Made by a program: the position numbers and the translations under genes
In this document: positions 46,595-58,732 of the stretch, one piece after another
How the letters are laid out: each line of letters begins with the position of its first letter
Position numbering within the stretch: position 1 is the stretch's first letter
Assembly (NCBI RefSeq): GCF_004777465.1
Contig: NZ_CP038462.1
Location: forward strand, 2,046,001 to 2,110,000
Reading direction: 5' to 3'
Source: Nocardioides daphniae
GTDB lineage: Bacteria; Actinomycetota; Actinomycetes; Propionibacteriales; Nocardioidaceae
Length of the DNA stretch: 64,000 bases
Notes under the pieces: model-generated
Database searches by the model: none
Seen by the model: only the letters and a program-made list of their open reading frames with translations
What the model was told of the DNA's origin: nothing

Positions 46595-47366
46595 GGGCGA
46601 CACCGTCTGGCGGGCCGCCCGCGCGCTGGAGACGGCGTTGGCCGGCCAGACGCTGGTGCGATCGGACTTCCGGGTGCCTGACCTGGCGACCGTCGACCTG
46701 GCGGGTGGCCTCGTGGCCAGCAGCGTCGCCCGCGGGAAGCACCTGCTGATGCGGCTCGACCACGACCAGCAGTGGACCCTGCACACCCACCTCAAGATGG
46801 AGGGCGCGTGGCGGACCTACCGCCCCGGCGAACCGTGGCGGCGCCCTGCCCACACCGCCCGGGTGGTGCTGGAGACGGCCACGACGACGGCCGTGGGCTT
46901 CTCACTCGGGATCGTGGAGCTCGTCCCCCGCACCCGGGAGTCGGCACTCCTGGCGCACCTGGGGCCGGACCTGCTGGGGCCTGACTGGGACGAGCAGGAG
47001 GCGCTGGCCCGGCTCGTCGCCGACCCGGCCACGCCCCTGGTGCAGGCGCTCCAGGACCAGACCCTGATGGCCGGCGTGGGCAACATGTACTCCTGCGAGC
47101 TCTGCTTCCTCGCCGGTCGCTCCCCCTTCACCCCCGTGGGGGAGGTCGAGGGGCTGCCGCGCCTGGTACGACGGGCGCACCAGGTGCTGATGCTCAACAA
47201 GGAGCGCGCCGTTCAGTCCACGACCGGGGACCTGCGGCCGGGACGGCGTACGTGGGTCTACCGGCAGCGCGCGTGCCGACGCTGCGGAGGCATGATCGAG
47301 GTCGACCAGGTGGGCAAGCAGATGCAGGAACGCACCACGTACTGGTGCCCGCGCTGCCAGACCTGA
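46587..47366 (+). CDS. nei: Endonuclease VIII-like DNA glycosylase (Nei/Fpg)
   Basis: A 259-residue Fpg/Nei-family enzyme. The N-terminal PEGDTVWRAA gives the catalytic proline and glutamate, a helix-two-turn-helix lies mid-protein (GVGNMYSCELCFLAG), and the C-terminal zinc finger has CRRCGG and CPRCQT. It excises oxidised bases and cuts the strand at the site. The coding start overlaps lhr, suggesting a joint repair operon. PEGDT rather than PELPE places it with the Nei2 type. Confidence 0.92.
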   Translation: MPEGDTVWRAARALETALAGQTLVRSDFRVPDLATVDLAGGLVASSVARGKHLLMRLDHDQQWTLHTHLKMEGAWRTYRPGEPWRRPAHTARVVLETATTTAVGFSLGIVELVPRTRESALLAHLGPDLLGPDWDEQEALARLVADPATPLVQALQDQTLMAGVGNMYSCELCFLAGRSPFTPVGEVEGLPRLVRRAHQVLMLNKERAVQSTTGDLRPGRRTWVYRQRACRRCGGMIEVDQVGKQMQERTTYWCPRCQT

Positions 47367-47385
47367 CCCGCGGGCCCTCCCACCG

Positions 47386-47691
47386 TCAGGCGGCGGAGGC
47401 CACGACCTCGGCGGCGGAGGAACGAGCCGTCTCGAGGGACGCCATGCGGCCCATCGCCTCCTCGCGGGCGACCACGTCGCTGGCCTCGCGCAGGACGTAG
47501 GAGAGCGGCATGTCGAGGGCTGCGCACAGCGAGGCGAGGAGCTCGGAGGAGGCCTCCTTCTGGCCTCGCTCGATCTCGGAGATGTATCCGAGGGAGACAC
47601 GGGCCTCGGCCGACACCTCGCGCAGCGTCAGACCACGCTCCATCCGGGCGGCACGCAACACCTCGCCCAGCGTCCGGCGAAACAGCACCAT
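47386..47691 (-). CDS. clgR: ClgR-type helix-turn-helix regulator
   Basis: A 101-residue Xre/HTH_3 protein ([39 protein letters not shown]) matching ClgR, an activator of clp protease and stress genes in actinobacteria. It sits downstream of cinA on the same strand, as in mycobacteria and streptomycetes, where clgR-recA-recX are linked; here nei, lhr and others now separate it from recA. It is tail to tail with nei. Confidence 0.88.
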   Translation of the reverse strand: MVLFRRTLGEVLRAARMERGLTLREVSAEARVSLGYISEIERGQKEASSELLASLCAALDMPLSYVLREASDVVAREEAMGRMASLETARSSAAEVVASAA

Positions 47692-47733
47692 GCGTCCTCC
47701 TCGATCAAGCAGTGGTTCGACGTGGGGGCAACG

Positions 47734-48249
47734 CTACCCGACGGCTGGTTCTTCCCTGCGGAGGATTCCCAGCAACAGGTCCAGGACCGCCTCGACGGTG
47801 GCGCGCTGGATCTCCGGACGGCCGCCGTCCAGGGCCAGCTGTCGGGAGACCACCCCCTCGGGGGAGGCGACGGCGACGTGCACGGTCCCCGCTGCTTTGC
47901 CCTCCTGCTCGTCGGGCCCGGCGACCCCGGTGGTCGCGACGCCGTACGTCGTGGCGAGCAGGCTGCGTACGCCCTCGGCCATCGCCTCCGCGCACGGCGA
48001 CGAGACCACGCCGTGGTGGACGACGACGTCGGACGGTACGCCGAGGACGTCGACCTTGACGCGCGTCGCGTAGGAGACGACCCCTCCGACGAACGTCCGG
48101 GAGGCGCCCGGCACGCCCGTGACCGCGGCAGCGACCTGTCCCCCGGTCAGCGACTCCGCGGCTGCCAGCGTCGCGCCGGCGCCCACGAGCTCGGCGACCA
48201 CCTCGGCCGCGCGGTCGGTCAGCTCCGCGTCGATGGGCGACGACTCCAC
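47734..48249 (-). CDS. cinA: CinA C-terminal domain protein (nicotinamide-nucleotide amidase)
   Basis: A 171-residue stand-alone CinA C-terminal domain (AAESLTGGQVAAAVTGVPGAS, VVSYATRVKVDVLGV, TGVAGPDEQEGKAAGTVHVAV), the PncC-type amidohydrolase that deamidates NMN. It lies between pgsA and clgR on the same strand, the conserved actinobacterial order. Confidence 0.9.
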   Translation of the reverse strand: MESSPIDAELTDRAAEVVAELVGAGATLAAAESLTGGQVAAAVTGVPGASRTFVGGVVSYATRVKVDVLGVPSDVVVHHGVVSSPCAEAMAEGVRSLLATTYGVATTGVAGPDEQEGKAAGTVHVAVASPEGVVSRQLALDGGRPEIQRATVEAVLDLLLGILRREEPAVG

Positions 48250-48287
48250 GGTGCCTCCAGCCGGGTCAGGGGCGCGTCAGGACGGGG

Positions 48288-48908
48288 TCAGGACTTCAGT
48301 GCGGCGCGCTGGCGCCAGACCTCACGGTAGAACTCGTAGCCCGACCACACGGTCATCACCACGGCACCGGCCAACGCGGCCTGACCGAGGTAGAAGACGC
48401 CCTCGCCGACGATGCCGAGCCCGTCGAAGGCTCCTCCGTGGGCGCCACCGTGCGGGAGCGGCATGACCAGCAGGCCGAGGGCCAGGCCCTGCAGCGCAGT
48501 CTTCACCTTGCCCGACTGGGCGGCCGGCATGACGACCTTCTTGAGCACCGACAGCCGCAGGATCGTGACGCTCCACTCGCGCAGCAGCACGACGATGGTG
48601 ACCCACCACCAGATGTCCCCGGTGACCGAGAGGCCGATGAAGGCCATCCCGGTGATCGCCTTGTCGGCGATCGGGTCGGCGATCTTGCCGAAGTCGGTGA
48701 CGAGGTTGTACTTGCGCGCCAGGTCACCGTCGATCTTGTCGGTGATCATGGCGCCGGCGAAGATCCCGAAGGCGATCCAGCGCCACATGGTGGAGTCCCC
48801 ACCGTCCATGAGCAGCGCCCAGCCGAAGACCGGGACGAGCAGGATGCGCAGCGTGGTCAGTGCGTTGGGCACGTTCCAGTTGCTGGGCTTGGTGACCACC
48901 TCGGTCAT
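48288..48908 (-). CDS. pgsA: CDP-diacylglycerol-glycerol-3-phosphate phosphatidyltransferase
   Basis: A 206-residue membrane enzyme that makes phosphatidylglycerophosphate. The CDP-alcohol phosphotransferase motif is complete: [20 protein letters not shown] followed by DPIADK, with all four aspartates. Five or six helices are visible. It starts at ATG 48908, overlapping the rimO stop (ATGA). A CDP-OH enzyme for another alcohol is unlikely given the context. Confidence 0.93.
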   Translation of the reverse strand: MTEVVTKPSNWNVPNALTTLRILLVPVFGWALLMDGGDSTMWRWIAFGIFAGAMITDKIDGDLARKYNLVTDFGKIADPIADKAITGMAFIGLSVTGDIWWWVTIVVLLREWSVTILRLSVLKKVVMPAAQSGKVKTALQGLALGLLVMPLPHGGAHGGAFDGLGIVGEGVFYLGQAALAGAVVMTVWSGYEFYREVWRQRAALKS

Positions 48909-50398
48909 CGTGTCTCTCCGTTCTCCGCCTGCGCGACCAGGTCGACGCCCTGGCTGTCCACGACCTCGGCCCACAGCAGGTCTCCGATGCGTACGTCGTC
49001 GGGAGCACCCACCAGCTCGGTGGTGCCGTCGACCTCCGGGCCCTGGTGTTGGGCACGTCCTTCGACGACACCGTCCTCCAGGCGCTCCACGAGCACCTGC
49101 ACGCGCTCCCCGATGCGCTCCTCGGCGCGCTGCGTCGTCAACTCCTCGACCAGGGCGTTGACGTGCGCGACGCGGGCCGCGACCTCGTCGGGGTCGAGCT
49201 TGCCGTCGTACGTCGCCGCCTCGGTGCCGTCCTCGTCGGAGTAGCCGAAGACGCCGGTGACGTCGAGGCGAGCGGCCTCGAGGAAGTCGCAGAGCGTCTC
49301 CAGGTCTTCCTCGGTCTCACCGGGGAAGCCGACGATCACGTTGGAGCGGATGCCGGCCTCGGGTGCCTCGGCGCGCACCTGCTCGAGCAGGGTGAGGAAG
49401 CTCTGCGGGTCGCCGAAGCGACGCATGCGGCGCAGCACCGACGCGCTGGCGTGCTGGAAGGAGAGGTCGAAGTAGGGCACGACGCCGGGCGTACGCGCCA
49501 CGGCCTGCACCAGCCCGGGCCGCGTCTCGGCCGGCTGCATGTAGGAGACGCGCACCCACTCGATGCCGTCGATCGCGGCGAGCTCCGGCAGCAGGGTCTC
49601 CAGCAGGCGCAGGTCGCCGAGGTCCTTGCCGTAGGAGGTCGAGTTCTCGCTGACCAGGAAGAGCTCCTTGACGCCCTGCGTGGCGAGCCACTGCGCCTCG
49701 TGCAGCACGTCGCTGGGACGGCGCGAGACGAAGGAGCCGCGGAAGCTGGGGATGGCGCAGAAGGAGCAACGACGGTCGCAGCCGCTGGCCAGCTTGAGCG
49801 GGGCCATCGGTCCGCCGTCGAGGCGGCGGCGCATGGCACGGGGGCCGCTGGCCGGCGCCGACGCGGCGTCCAGGTCGGGGGCCTGGATCACCGGAGCCTC
49901 GACCAGGGGGGCGTGGCCGGGGACGCTGATCGTGCTGGCGTCACGGTCGACGGGCGAGATCGGCAGCAGGGCACGGCGGTCGGCCGGCACGTGCGGCTCG
50001 TGCTTCTCCCCACCCAGGATCGAGCGCAGGCGCGCGGCGATGTCGGGGTAGTCGTCGAAGCCCAGGACGGCATCGGCCTCGGGCAGCGAGTCGGCGAGCT
50101 CCTTGCCGTAGCGCTCGGCCATGCAGCCGACGGCGACGACGGCCTGCGTACGCCCCTGCTCCTTGAGGTCGCTGGCTTGGAGCAGCGTGTCGACGGAGTC
50201 CTTCTTGGCGGACTCCACGAAGCCGCAGGTGTTGACCACGACGGTGTCGGCCAGGTCGGGGTCGTCGACGAGCCGGAAGCCGTCGGCCTCGAGGCGACCG
50301 GCCAGCTCCTCGGAGTCGACCTCGTTGCGGGCGCAGCCGAGGGTGACCACGGCGACGCTGATCGGCCCGGCGGAGTCGGGGGAAGTAGGCGTGTCCAT
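48905..50398 (-). CDS. rimO: Ribosomal protein S12 methylthiotransferase
   Basis: A 497-residue radical SAM enzyme that methylthiolates Asp of ribosomal protein S12. The N-terminal MTTase domain has [11 protein letters not shown] and [10 protein letters not shown]; the radical SAM cluster is [15 protein letters not shown] (CxxxCxxC); a TRAM domain ends the protein. I chose ATG 50398 ([11 protein letters not shown]), discarding a longer low-complexity extension. An insertion of about 50 residues around 170-220 is longer than in E. coli RimO. Confidence 0.95.
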   Translation of the reverse strand: MDTPTSPDSAGPISVAVVTLGCARNEVDSEELAGRLEADGFRLVDDPDLADTVVVNTCGFVESAKKDSVDTLLQASDLKEQGRTQAVVAVGCMAERYGKELADSLPEADAVLGFDDYPDIAARLRSILGGEKHEPHVPADRRALLPISPVDRDASTISVPGHAPLVEAPVIQAPDLDAASAPASGPRAMRRRLDGGPMAPLKLASGCDRRCSFCAIPSFRGSFVSRRPSDVLHEAQWLATQGVKELFLVSENSTSYGKDLGDLRLLETLLPELAAIDGIEWVRVSYMQPAETRPGLVQAVARTPGVVPYFDLSFQHASASVLRRMRRFGDPQSFLTLLEQVRAEAPEAGIRSNVIVGFPGETEEDLETLCDFLEAARLDVTGVFGYSDEDGTEAATYDGKLDPDEVAARVAHVNALVEELTTQRAEERIGERVQVLVERLEDGVVEGRAQHQGPEVDGTTELVGAPDDVRIGDLLWAEVVDSQGVDLVAQAENGETR

Positions 50399-50513
50399 CG
50401 GGAGACGAGTATGCCCGCCCGGCCACCGAACGGCCGCATCCCCAGGTGGGGTGTGCGACACGTCCGGAGCCGGACGGGCAGGGCTCGGGCAGCGGGCTGT
50501 CCCGGGCGGGGTC

Positions 50514-52376
50514 TCAGTCGGCGTAGGTGCCCTGGGCGGGCTCGCCGGCCTCGCCGACGGCGCCACGCTTCTTGCCGGCGACACTCACGGTGACCGACCC
50601 GTCGCTGGCTTGGACGCGGACGGGCGGGGCGGCCTTGACCTCGGTGCTCTCGCCGATCGCCAGGTCTCCCTGGAAGACGATGGAGCCGCCGGCGTCGCGG
50701 ACGACGACCTCGGCACCGCTCGTCGGGGCCGCGACCTTCACCTTCACCGGGTCGGCCAGCGAGTTGCCGACACCACCCGGGCCACCGGATCCGTTGAGCA
50801 CCGGGGTGCCGTCAGTGCCCTGCGGGGCGTCCATGACGAGGCGGGCCACCGACCAGGCGAGGACCAGGGCCATCACCACGGCGACCAGGATCGACCAGTT
50901 GGGGCCGCCCTTGGTGCCGCGGATCGAGCCGTGCGACCCGGTGGCCAGCTCGGCCTCGAAGACGCGGCGCGGGTCGATCGGGGCGTTCGCGTAGCGCTCG
51001 TCGTAGGAGACCAGCAGCGGTGCCACGTCGATGCCGAGCACGCGGGCCAGCGTGCGCAGGTGGCCGCGGGCGTAGAAGTCGCCGCCGCACGGCACGAAGT
51101 CGTCGACCTCGATGGCCTCGATGACGTGCGGACGGATGCGGGTGCGCTCGGCGAGCTGGTCGGTGGTGAGACCCAGCCGCGTCCGGGCGGCGCGCAGCTC
51201 GGGGCCGACGACGGGGTCCTGGGCGGGCTCGACCACGAAGTCGTCGACGACCACCGGGGCGACCGGCTGACCCTCGCGGGCGATCGGGCGGACCCGCTCA
51301 CCCCAGGTCTGGTCCTCCTCGAAGAAGTCGACCTCGGCGCTCTCCATGAGCTGGGTGTCGTCGGAGGCCGGGGCGGACACGCTGCTGACGGCCTCGCTGC
51401 GCGACGGCGCGACGATCGAGCGCACCGGGGCCGGGGTCTCACTCGGCTCGACGTCGCGGGCGAGGACGTCCTCGACGGGCCCCTCCACCACGACGGCCTC
51501 GACCGGCTCGACGTCGGACCCGGAGTCGTCACGGCCGCGTCGGGTGACCAGGGCGGTCACGCCGGCGCGGGCACGGTCGAGCAGACCCGCCGAGCGCGTA
51601 CGCGGTGTGGTCGCGCTCGCCTCGTCGTCCGACCGCTCGACCGGCTCGAGGGACTCAGCCGGCTCGTCGACGTACGTCGGAGCGAGCTCCTCGGCCGCCG
51701 CCGGGGCGTCGACGGCGCCGACGGTGTCCTGGCTCTCCCAGGTCTCCGACGTGGTCTCGTCCTCCACGGGGGCGGCCTCGCCCACGACGACGACCTCCGC
51801 ACCGCGGCTGGCCAGTCGGTCGAGACCAGCGGTCAGGTCGTCACCGGCGCCGACGACGCGGGTGCCGAGCCCGAGCGGCAGGGCGAGCGGGCCGCCGTAC
51901 ATCCGCGGCGGCGACGCGCGCGTGCCGGGCGGCCGCGGGGCCGACCTCGGCGAGCAGGCGGTCGGGGTTGTGCGGGACGACGTTGAGCACGCCGTCGCGC
52001 AGCAGCCCGCGCCGGGGACGGTGCTCGACCCGCTCCACGGCCGACCAGGGCAAGCCCACCCAGGCGCGGCCCAGGCGCAGGCGCACCCCTGGTCGTCGGC
52101 GACGAGCAGTGGCGTGCGCGCGTCCACCAGGGTCGCCAGCCAGAGCGCGCCGAGGCCACCCATCAGGGCCACCAGGATCCAGTCGCCGACCGAGGCGGAG
52201 CTGATCGCTCGCCCGAACCAGGCGATGGCGACGCCGGAGGCGAGGGTGCCGACCACGGCGGCGACCGCGGAGTTGCGGCGCACCTCCACGATCTCCCCGG
52301 CCAGGCTCAGCCCGGGCGTGTCCTGGACGACGTGGTCGTCGTGGAGCTGCTCGGCCGTGTTGTCTGCAGTGTTCAT
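50514..52376 (-). pseudogene. RodZ-like HTH membrane protein, extended, two frameshifts
   Basis: A protein of about 620 residues. Two N-terminal membrane helices and a small domain (RLGRAWVGLPWSAVERVEH) precede a long acidic, Ala/Thr-rich linker; then comes a RodZ-type helix-turn-helix (LRAARTRLGLTTDQLAERTRIRP), a single membrane helix (SILVAVVMALVLAWSVA) and a C-terminal beta domain (DUF4115-like). RodZ links the membrane to the cytoskeleton in rods; in actinobacteria its partner is uncertain. Frame breaks lie near 52088 and 51915. Its ATG overlaps the ftsK stop, so the two are coupled. Confidence 0.75.
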
Positions 52377-54979
52377 CGCTCCCCCTCGAGCGTCGCGATC
52401 ACTCCGTCGATCTCGTCAGGCTTGACCAGCACGTCGCGGGCCTTCGATCCCTCGCTGGGTCCGACGACGCCGCGGCTCTCCAGGATGTCCATCAGGCGTC
52501 CGGCCTTGGCGAAGCCGACGCGCAGTTTGCGCTGCAGCATCGAGGTCGAGCCGAACTGGGTGGAGACGACCAGCTCGATGGCCTGGATGACCAGGTCGAG
52601 GTCGTCGCCGATGTCGTCGTCGAGCTCGCGCTTGGCGGCCGCCGGCGCGGTGACCTCCTCGACGTACGTCGGCTCGAGCTGGTTCTTGCACGCCGAGACC
52701 ACCTCGTGGATCTCCGCCTCGGTGACCCAGGCACCCTGCACGCGGATCGGCTTGGAGGCACCCATCGGCAGGAAGAGGCCGTCACCCTGGCCGACGAGCT
52801 TCTCAGCGCCGGGCTGGTCGAGGATGACGCGGCTGTCGCCGAGGCTGGAGGTGGCGAAGGCGAGGCGCGAGGGCACGTTGGCCTTGATCAGGCCGGTCAC
52901 GACGTCGACGGACGGACGCTGGGTGGCCAGCACCAGGTGGATGCCGGCCGCGCGCGCCAGCTGGGTGATGCGGACGATCGCGTCCTCGACGTCGCGCGGG
53001 GCGACCATCATCAGGTCGGCGAGCTCGTCGACGATCACCAGCAGGTAGGGGTACGGGGTCAGGACCCGCTCGGAGCCCGGGGGCACCTCGACCTTGCCGG
53101 CGCGGACGGCCTTGTTGAAGTCGTCGACGTGGCGGTAGCCGAAGTTGGCCAGGTCGTCGTAACGCATGTCCATCTCGCGCACGACCCACTGCAGCGCCTC
53201 GGCGGCCTTCTTGGGGTTGGTGATGATCGGGGTGATCAGGTGCGGGATGCCCTCGTAGGCGTTGAGCTCCACGCGCTTGGGGTCGACCATGATCATCCGG
53301 ACCTCGTCGGGCGTCGCGCGCATCATGATCGAGGTGATCATCGAGTTGATGAACGACGACTTTCCGGAGCCGGTGGCACCGGCGACGAGCAGGTGGGGCA
53401 TCTTCGCGAGGTTGGCCACGACGAAGCCACCCTCGACGTCCTTGCCCAGGCCGGCCACCATCGGGTGGTGGTTGTTGCGCGCCACGTCGGAGCGCAGCAC
53501 GTCACCCAGCGACACGATCTCCTTGTCGGCGTTGGGGATCTCGACGCCCACGGCCGACTTGCCCGGGATCGGGCTGAGGATGCGCACGTCGGCCGAGGCG
53601 ACCGCGTACGCGATGTTGCGCTGGATGTTGGTGATCTTCTCGACCTTGACGCCGGGGCCGAGCTCGACCTCGTACCGGGTCACCGTCGGGCCACGCGTGT
53701 AGCCGGTGACGGCCGCGTCGATGCCGAACTCGTCGAGCACCTGGGTGAGGCGTCCGACGACGTCGTCGGAGGCCTTCGTACGCGCCTTGTGCGGCGAGCC
53801 GGGCTGCAGGACGGTGCTGGCGGGGAGCGTGTAGGTCACGTCGCCGGACAGGGCGAGCTGCTCCACGCGCGGCGGCAGCGGGGTGTGCGGCGGCGGCTCG
53901 ACCACGGAGCCGGGGCTCGGCGCGTCGGCCACCACGGGGGCGAAGATGCCGACGCCGGCGTCGGTCTGCTCGGCGTCCTGCTCGAGGGCGACGTCGATCG
54001 GGTCGGGGCGCCGGCGCCGCTTGGTGATCTCGCGGTCCTCGACCAGCGGGGTGTCGTACGCCGGGTCCCCCATGTCGGGGTCGATCTCGTCGTCGGCACG
54101 CCGGCCGCGACGACGGCTGGTCGGCTCGTCGGACTCGTCCTCGTCGTAGTGGCGACCGAGCAGGCGGTCACGCAGCTCGGCGAGCCGGGTCGGCACCTGG
54201 TAGATCGGCGTTGCGGTGATGACCAGCACGCCGAAGACGGTGACGAGCACCAGGATCGGCACCACGACGAAGGGGGTGCGCAGCAGGTCCAGCAGGAGGC
54301 TGGAGACCACGAAGCCGACCGCTCCCCCGGCCTGCTGCAGCTCGCGGGCGTCGCCGAGGCTGGGCTGCGGGTTGCCGTTGGCGATGTGGACCAGGCCCAG
54401 GACGCCGAGGAGCACGGCCGTCCAGCCGATGACCTGGCGTCCGACCGGACCGTTGCGCTCGGGGTCGCGCAGCGTGCGCCACCCCAGGTAGGCGAAGGCG
54501 AGCGGCACGGCCCAGGCGACCTTGCCGACGGTGCCGGCGGTGGCGGAGCGGACCAGGTCCATCACCCCGCCGGGTGGCTGCCACCAGACGGCACCGGCCA
54601 CCACCATCGCCAGGCCGAGCATGAAGAGGCCGACCCCGTCACGCCGCACCTCCGGGTCGAGGTCACGGGCGCCGTGGCCCAGGCTGCGCGCGACCGCGCC
54701 CACCCCGTGGGCCATGCCCATCCAGGTGGCGACCAGCGCGCGCCCGAGGGCGGCGAAGGTCCTGCTCACCGGTCCGGGGCCGTTGCGGACGGCTCGAGGT
54801 GCCGGACGTCGCGCCGCCTGGGCGGGGCGCGACGAACCACGTCCTGCCGACTTGGGGGCAGGACGTGAGGCACTCTTGCCGGCTCCGCTCGAGCCAGTAC
54901 TCCGTGATCGGGTGTTCGAACCCTTGCCTGAAGTGCTCGAACTCCGCGACCGCGGCGGGGAAGACGTACGGGTCGCCAT
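52373..54979 (-). CDS. ftsK: DNA translocase FtsK/SpoIIIE
   Basis: An 868-residue DNA pump. After a basic, Ser-rich N-terminus lie four membrane helices (about 115-270), an acidic linker, and the motor with Walker [15 protein letters not shown] and Walker [14 protein letters not shown]. The C-terminal gamma winged-helix domain ([20 protein letters not shown]) reads the KOPS motif. It moves chromosomes during septation. The frame is intact. It leads the minus-strand run RodZ-like - rimO - pgsA - cinA - clgR. Confidence 0.96.
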   Translation of the reverse strand: MATRTSSPPRSRSSSTSGKGSNTRSRSTGSSGAGKSASRPAPKSAGRGSSRPAQAARRPAPRAVRNGPGPVSRTFAALGRALVATWMGMAHGVGAVARSLGHGARDLDPEVRRDGVGLFMLGLAMVVAGAVWWQPPGGVMDLVRSATAGTVGKVAWAVPLAFAYLGWRTLRDPERNGPVGRQVIGWTAVLLGVLGLVHIANGNPQPSLGDARELQQAGGAVGFVVSSLLLDLLRTPFVVVPILVLVTVFGVLVITATPIYQVPTRLAELRDRLLGRHYDEDESDEPTSRRRGRRADDEIDPDMGDPAYDTPLVEDREITKRRRRPDPIDVALEQDAEQTDAGVGIFAPVVADAPSPGSVVEPPPHTPLPPRVEQLALSGDVTYTLPASTVLQPGSPHKARTKASDDVVGRLTQVLDEFGIDAAVTGYTRGPTVTRYEVELGPGVKVEKITNIQRNIAYAVASADVRILSPIPGKSAVGVEIPNADKEIVSLGDVLRSDVARNNHHPMVAGLGKDVEGGFVVANLAKMPHLLVAGATGSGKSSFINSMITSIMMRATPDEVRMIMVDPKRVELNAYEGIPHLITPIITNPKKAAEALQWVVREMDMRYDDLANFGYRHVDDFNKAVRAGKVEVPPGSERVLTPYPYLLVIVDELADLMMVAPRDVEDAIVRITQLARAAGIHLVLATQRPSVDVVTGLIKANVPSRLAFATSSLGDSRVILDQPGAEKLVGQGDGLFLPMGASKPIRVQGAWVTEAEIHEVVSACKNQLEPTYVEEVTAPAAAKRELDDDIGDDLDLVIQAIELVVSTQFGSTSMLQRKLRVGFAKAGRLMDILESRGVVGPSEGSKARDVLVKPDEIDGVIATLEGER

Positions 54980-55208
54980 GCTGCGACCCTAGTTGATTCG
55001 CCTCACCAGTCACATGAACCACAGGTGCGTGTCGCTGCCCGCCCGCCTCGGCGCGGCGGGCTGACACTCGGATCGGGACACGGTCCAGAACTCGGAGTTG
55101 AAGGATCTTCGCGCTCACCCTTTACGCCCGAACATTTCTCTCCTTAGGGTGACGACACCCACACAATCTCGGGTGGCGTAGACACAGTTGTTCTCGGAAG
55201 GACACGAC

Positions 55209-58200
55209 GTGAAGCTCCTCTCCCAGGGGCTTGCGCTGGTGGTGATCGGAGCCGGCCTCGCAGCCGCTCCCCTGACCGCGGCCCAAGCCCGCCCCGTCAC
55301 ACCCACACCCCCGGGTGTGCAGTCCATGAAGTCACAGGCCCAGGGCACCACCGCGGTCTCCGCCGAACCGGCCACCGGCCGTGTCGGCTTCATCCGGGTC
55401 AAGGGGTCGGGCGACCTCCTCCCCGCCCGTCCCGGCAAGGGCAAGGACGCCGCCGTGGCCAAGGCCGAGGCGTACGTGGCCCAGCACGCCACCGCCTTCG
55501 GTGCCCGCGCCGCCGAGCTCGAGCGCACCGGCGTCATCTCGTCGAAGACCGGCTGGACCGTCGACTTCGAGCAGGCCTACAAGGGCGTCCCGGTCTTCGG
55601 CTCCAAGCTGCGGGCCCACGTCGACGCCCAGGGCGACCTGGTCTCCGTCAACGGCTACGCCGCCCCCGACCTCAACCTCTCCGTCGAGCCGCGCTTCACC
55701 GCCGCCCAGGCCGCCGAGCGCGCCGTCACCACGGTGCGCCAGCAACCTCCCGGTGAGAACGGCAAGGCCGACACCACCGGCATCAAGGCCGCCTCCAACG
55801 ACCTGGTCGTCTACCGCGTCGGCTCCACCCGCGGCGTCAAGGGTGAGGCCACCCTGGCGTACGTCGTCGAGGTCAGCAACGAGCGCAACGTGCGCGACGC
55901 CGTCTTCGTCGACGCCACCACCGGCAAGCTGCTCAACCGCTACTCGATCATCCACGAGGCGCTCGACCGTCGCCTGTACGAGGCCGACGAGGACCGCAAC
56001 CTGACCCTGGTGTGGAAGGAGGGCGACCCGCTCCTGCCGGACCCGGCCGCCACCGTCAACGAGGACCAGGACTCGATGGTGAAGAGCACCGGCGAGAGCT
56101 ACTGGCTCTTCCGCAACGCCTTCGGCCGTGACTCCTACGACGGCGAGGGGCGCGGATGAACACGATCAACAACGACCCGTCCATCTCCTGCCCCAACGCC
56201 AACTGGAACGGCGTCACCACCAACTACTGCGACGGCGTCTCCTCCGACGACGTCGTGGCGCACGAGTGGGGCCACGCCTACACCGAGTACACCTCCGGGC
56301 TGATCTACCAGTGGCAGTCGGGCGCGCTCAACGAGTCCTTCTCCGACATCTGGGGCGAGACCGTCGACATGGTCAACGGCCGCATGGACGAGGACGAGGG
56401 CGACCTCACCACGCCGCGTACGCCCGACCAGTGCTCGGCCTCGACCCGCGGCGACATCACGATGACGATCGACGCCCCCGCGGCGATCGCCGGTCCGTGC
56501 GCCGACGCCAGCCCGGCGGCCTTCGGCCCGACCTTCAGCCAGAGCGGCATCACCGCCGAGGTGGTCGTCGCCCAGGACGCCGTCGAGGGTGACGGCTACA
56601 CCGCGACCGACGCGTGCTCGCCGTTCTCGAACGCGGGAGCGGTCTCGGGCAAGTTCGCCTACGCCGACCGTGGCTCCTGCACCTTCGCGGTCAAGGCGGC
56701 CAACGCCGAGGCCGCCGGCGCCACCGGCATCGTCGTCGGCGACAACGCCCCGGCCCGCCTGCCCATCCAGATGTCCGGCACGGCCGACATCTACGGCGTC
56801 ATGGTGCGCCAGGAGGACGGCGCGAAGATCAAGTCCGCGACCGCGCCCGTCACCGTGACGGTCAAGGACGCCGGCACCACCCCGAAGGAGGAGAGCCTCC
56901 GCTGGCTCGTCGGCGAGGACTCGTCGGCCTTCGGCGGCGCGATCCGTGACATGTGGAACCCGACCTGCTACGGCGACCCGGGCAAGGTCACCGACGCCGA
57001 GTACCACTGCGACACCTCCGACGCCGGCGGCGTGCACAGCAACTCGGGCGTGCCGAACCACGCCTTCGCGCTGCTCACCGACGGCGGCACCTACAACGGC
57101 GTCACGGTCGAGGGCATCGGCCTCGACAAGGCCGCCGCCATCCACTGGCGGGCCCAGTCCAACTACCTCACCCCGGTCTCCGACTTCGTCGACCACGCCG
57201 ACGCCCTCGAGGCGTCGTGCACCGACTTGGTCGGGTCCAGCGTGAACAAGTTGACGACGGCTCCCGACGCGACGCCCGTCGTCTCGGGCCAGCTCACCGC
57301 CGGCGACTGCACGCAGGTCGCCAACGCCGTCGCGGCGACCGAACTGCGTACGCCGCCGGAGCAGTGCAACTTCCAGCCGCTGCTCGACTCCGACACCCCG
57401 TCGCTCTGCGGCGACGGCCTGACCACCGACACCGTGTGGAGCGAGGACTTCGAGGACGGCCTGGCCGGCTGGGAGACCTCGCAGGAGATCGTCTACGAGG
57501 GCGGCTTCGGCGCACCCTGGGAGTCCGTGGCCGACGCGCCCGGGGCCAACGCCACCAAGGTGGCCTACGGTCCGGCCCCCGACCGCGGCGACTGCCAGGG
57601 AGGAGCCAACGACTTCTCCAGCCGTGACTCGATCACCAGCACCACGATCGAGCTCCCGGGCGCCGCGAACCGCTTCCCGAAGCTGTCGTTCGACCACTAC
57701 GTGGCGACCGAGTCCGGCTACGACGGCGGCAACGTGAAGATCAGCGTCAACGGGGGTGGCTTCGCGCCGATCCCGGCCGAGGCCTACGTCTTCAACGCGC
57801 CCCCACGCTGGCCACCTCGGCCACCAACACCAACCCGCTCGCCGGGCAGCCGGGCTTCACCGGCACCGACGGCGGCGAGCTGACCGGCTCGTGGGGCACC
57901 TCCGTCGTTGACCTCGCCGCAGCCGGCGCCGGGGCGGGCGACTTGGTGCAGTTCCGCTTCGACATCGGTCGTGACGGCTGTGGTGGCGTCGACGGCTGGT
58001 ACGTCGACAACGTCAAGGTCACCACCTGCCTGGTGGCGGTGGACGTCGAGGCCACCCACTCCCCCTCCCCGGTGGAGCAGGGCAAGCCCTCGAAGGTCAC
58101 CGTGAAGGTCTCGCGTGACGGCACCGCCGGCTCCACCCCGACGGGTGAGGTCAGGCTGACCGGTCCGGGCGGAAAGGGCTTCGGCACCAAGACGGTGAAG

Positions 58201-58626
58201 AACGGCAAGGCGACGTTCGACCTGCCGAAGAACCTGCCTCTGGGCAGCCACACCTTCACGGCCGCCTACCTCGGCGAGGGGCAGTTCGCCCCCGCCAAGG
58301 ACCAGGTCAAGGTCATCGTGAAGGCCAAGGCGAAGGCCGGGTCGACGACCCGCGCCAGCGTCGCGCCGAAGTCCTTGCGACCCCGTCAGGACTTCAAGGT
58401 GACGGTCACCGTGAAGTCGCGGGCCGTGAAGACGGTCAACGGTAAGGTCGTCCTGCGCGTCAAGGGCGCGAAGGTCGGCCAAGGCACGTTGCGCAATGGC
58501 AAGGTGGTCATCAAAGTGACGCGCAACTTCAAGCCCGGCAAGTACTCGCTGGTCGCGGCCTACATGGGCTCGGCGAAGGTGAAGGCGAGCCGGACGACCG
58601 TGAAGTTCACGGTCCGCAAGAGGTGA
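55209..58626 (+). pseudogene. Secreted M4 metallopeptidase with PA insert and Ig-like tail
   Basis: A protein of about 1140 residues. A signal peptide (LLSQGLALVVIGAGLAAAPL) and an FTP/PepSY propeptide precede a thermolysin-type zinc domain with VVAHEWGHAYTEYTSGL and GALNESFSDIWGE. A protease-associated (PA) domain (FAYADRGSCTFAVKAANAE) is inserted before the C-terminal catalytic part (GVPNHAFALLTDGG). Then come a jelly-roll-like domain and two Ig-like Big_3 domains rich in Lys. It starts at GTG 55209 with GGAAGGA upstream. Frame breaks lie near 56147 (GGGG) and 57800 (CCCCC), both homopolymers. Confidence 0.85.
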
Positions 58627-58668
58627 GGCCCAGCGTGAGCTGAGCTCCCACCCGCCGACAGGCACAGC

Positions 58669-58706
58669 GCGGGGCCCCGTCGACCACCCGGTCGGCGGGG
58701 CCTCGC
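58669..58706. terminator. Convergent terminator
   Basis: An inverted repeat with 17-bp arms (starting GCGGGGCCCC, two mismatches) between the M4 protease gene and the convergent M56 gene. It can stop transcription from both sides. Confidence 0.7.
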
Positions 58707-58732
58707 ACGCGTAACGGCGCCTCGTCGCCCGT

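Noticed and set aside
54895..54930. GTTCGAAC-like sequence in the ftsK 5' coding region as an SOS box
   Set aside because: It lacks the N4-spaced dyad of the consensus and lies inside the coding region; it is unlikely to be a LexA site.
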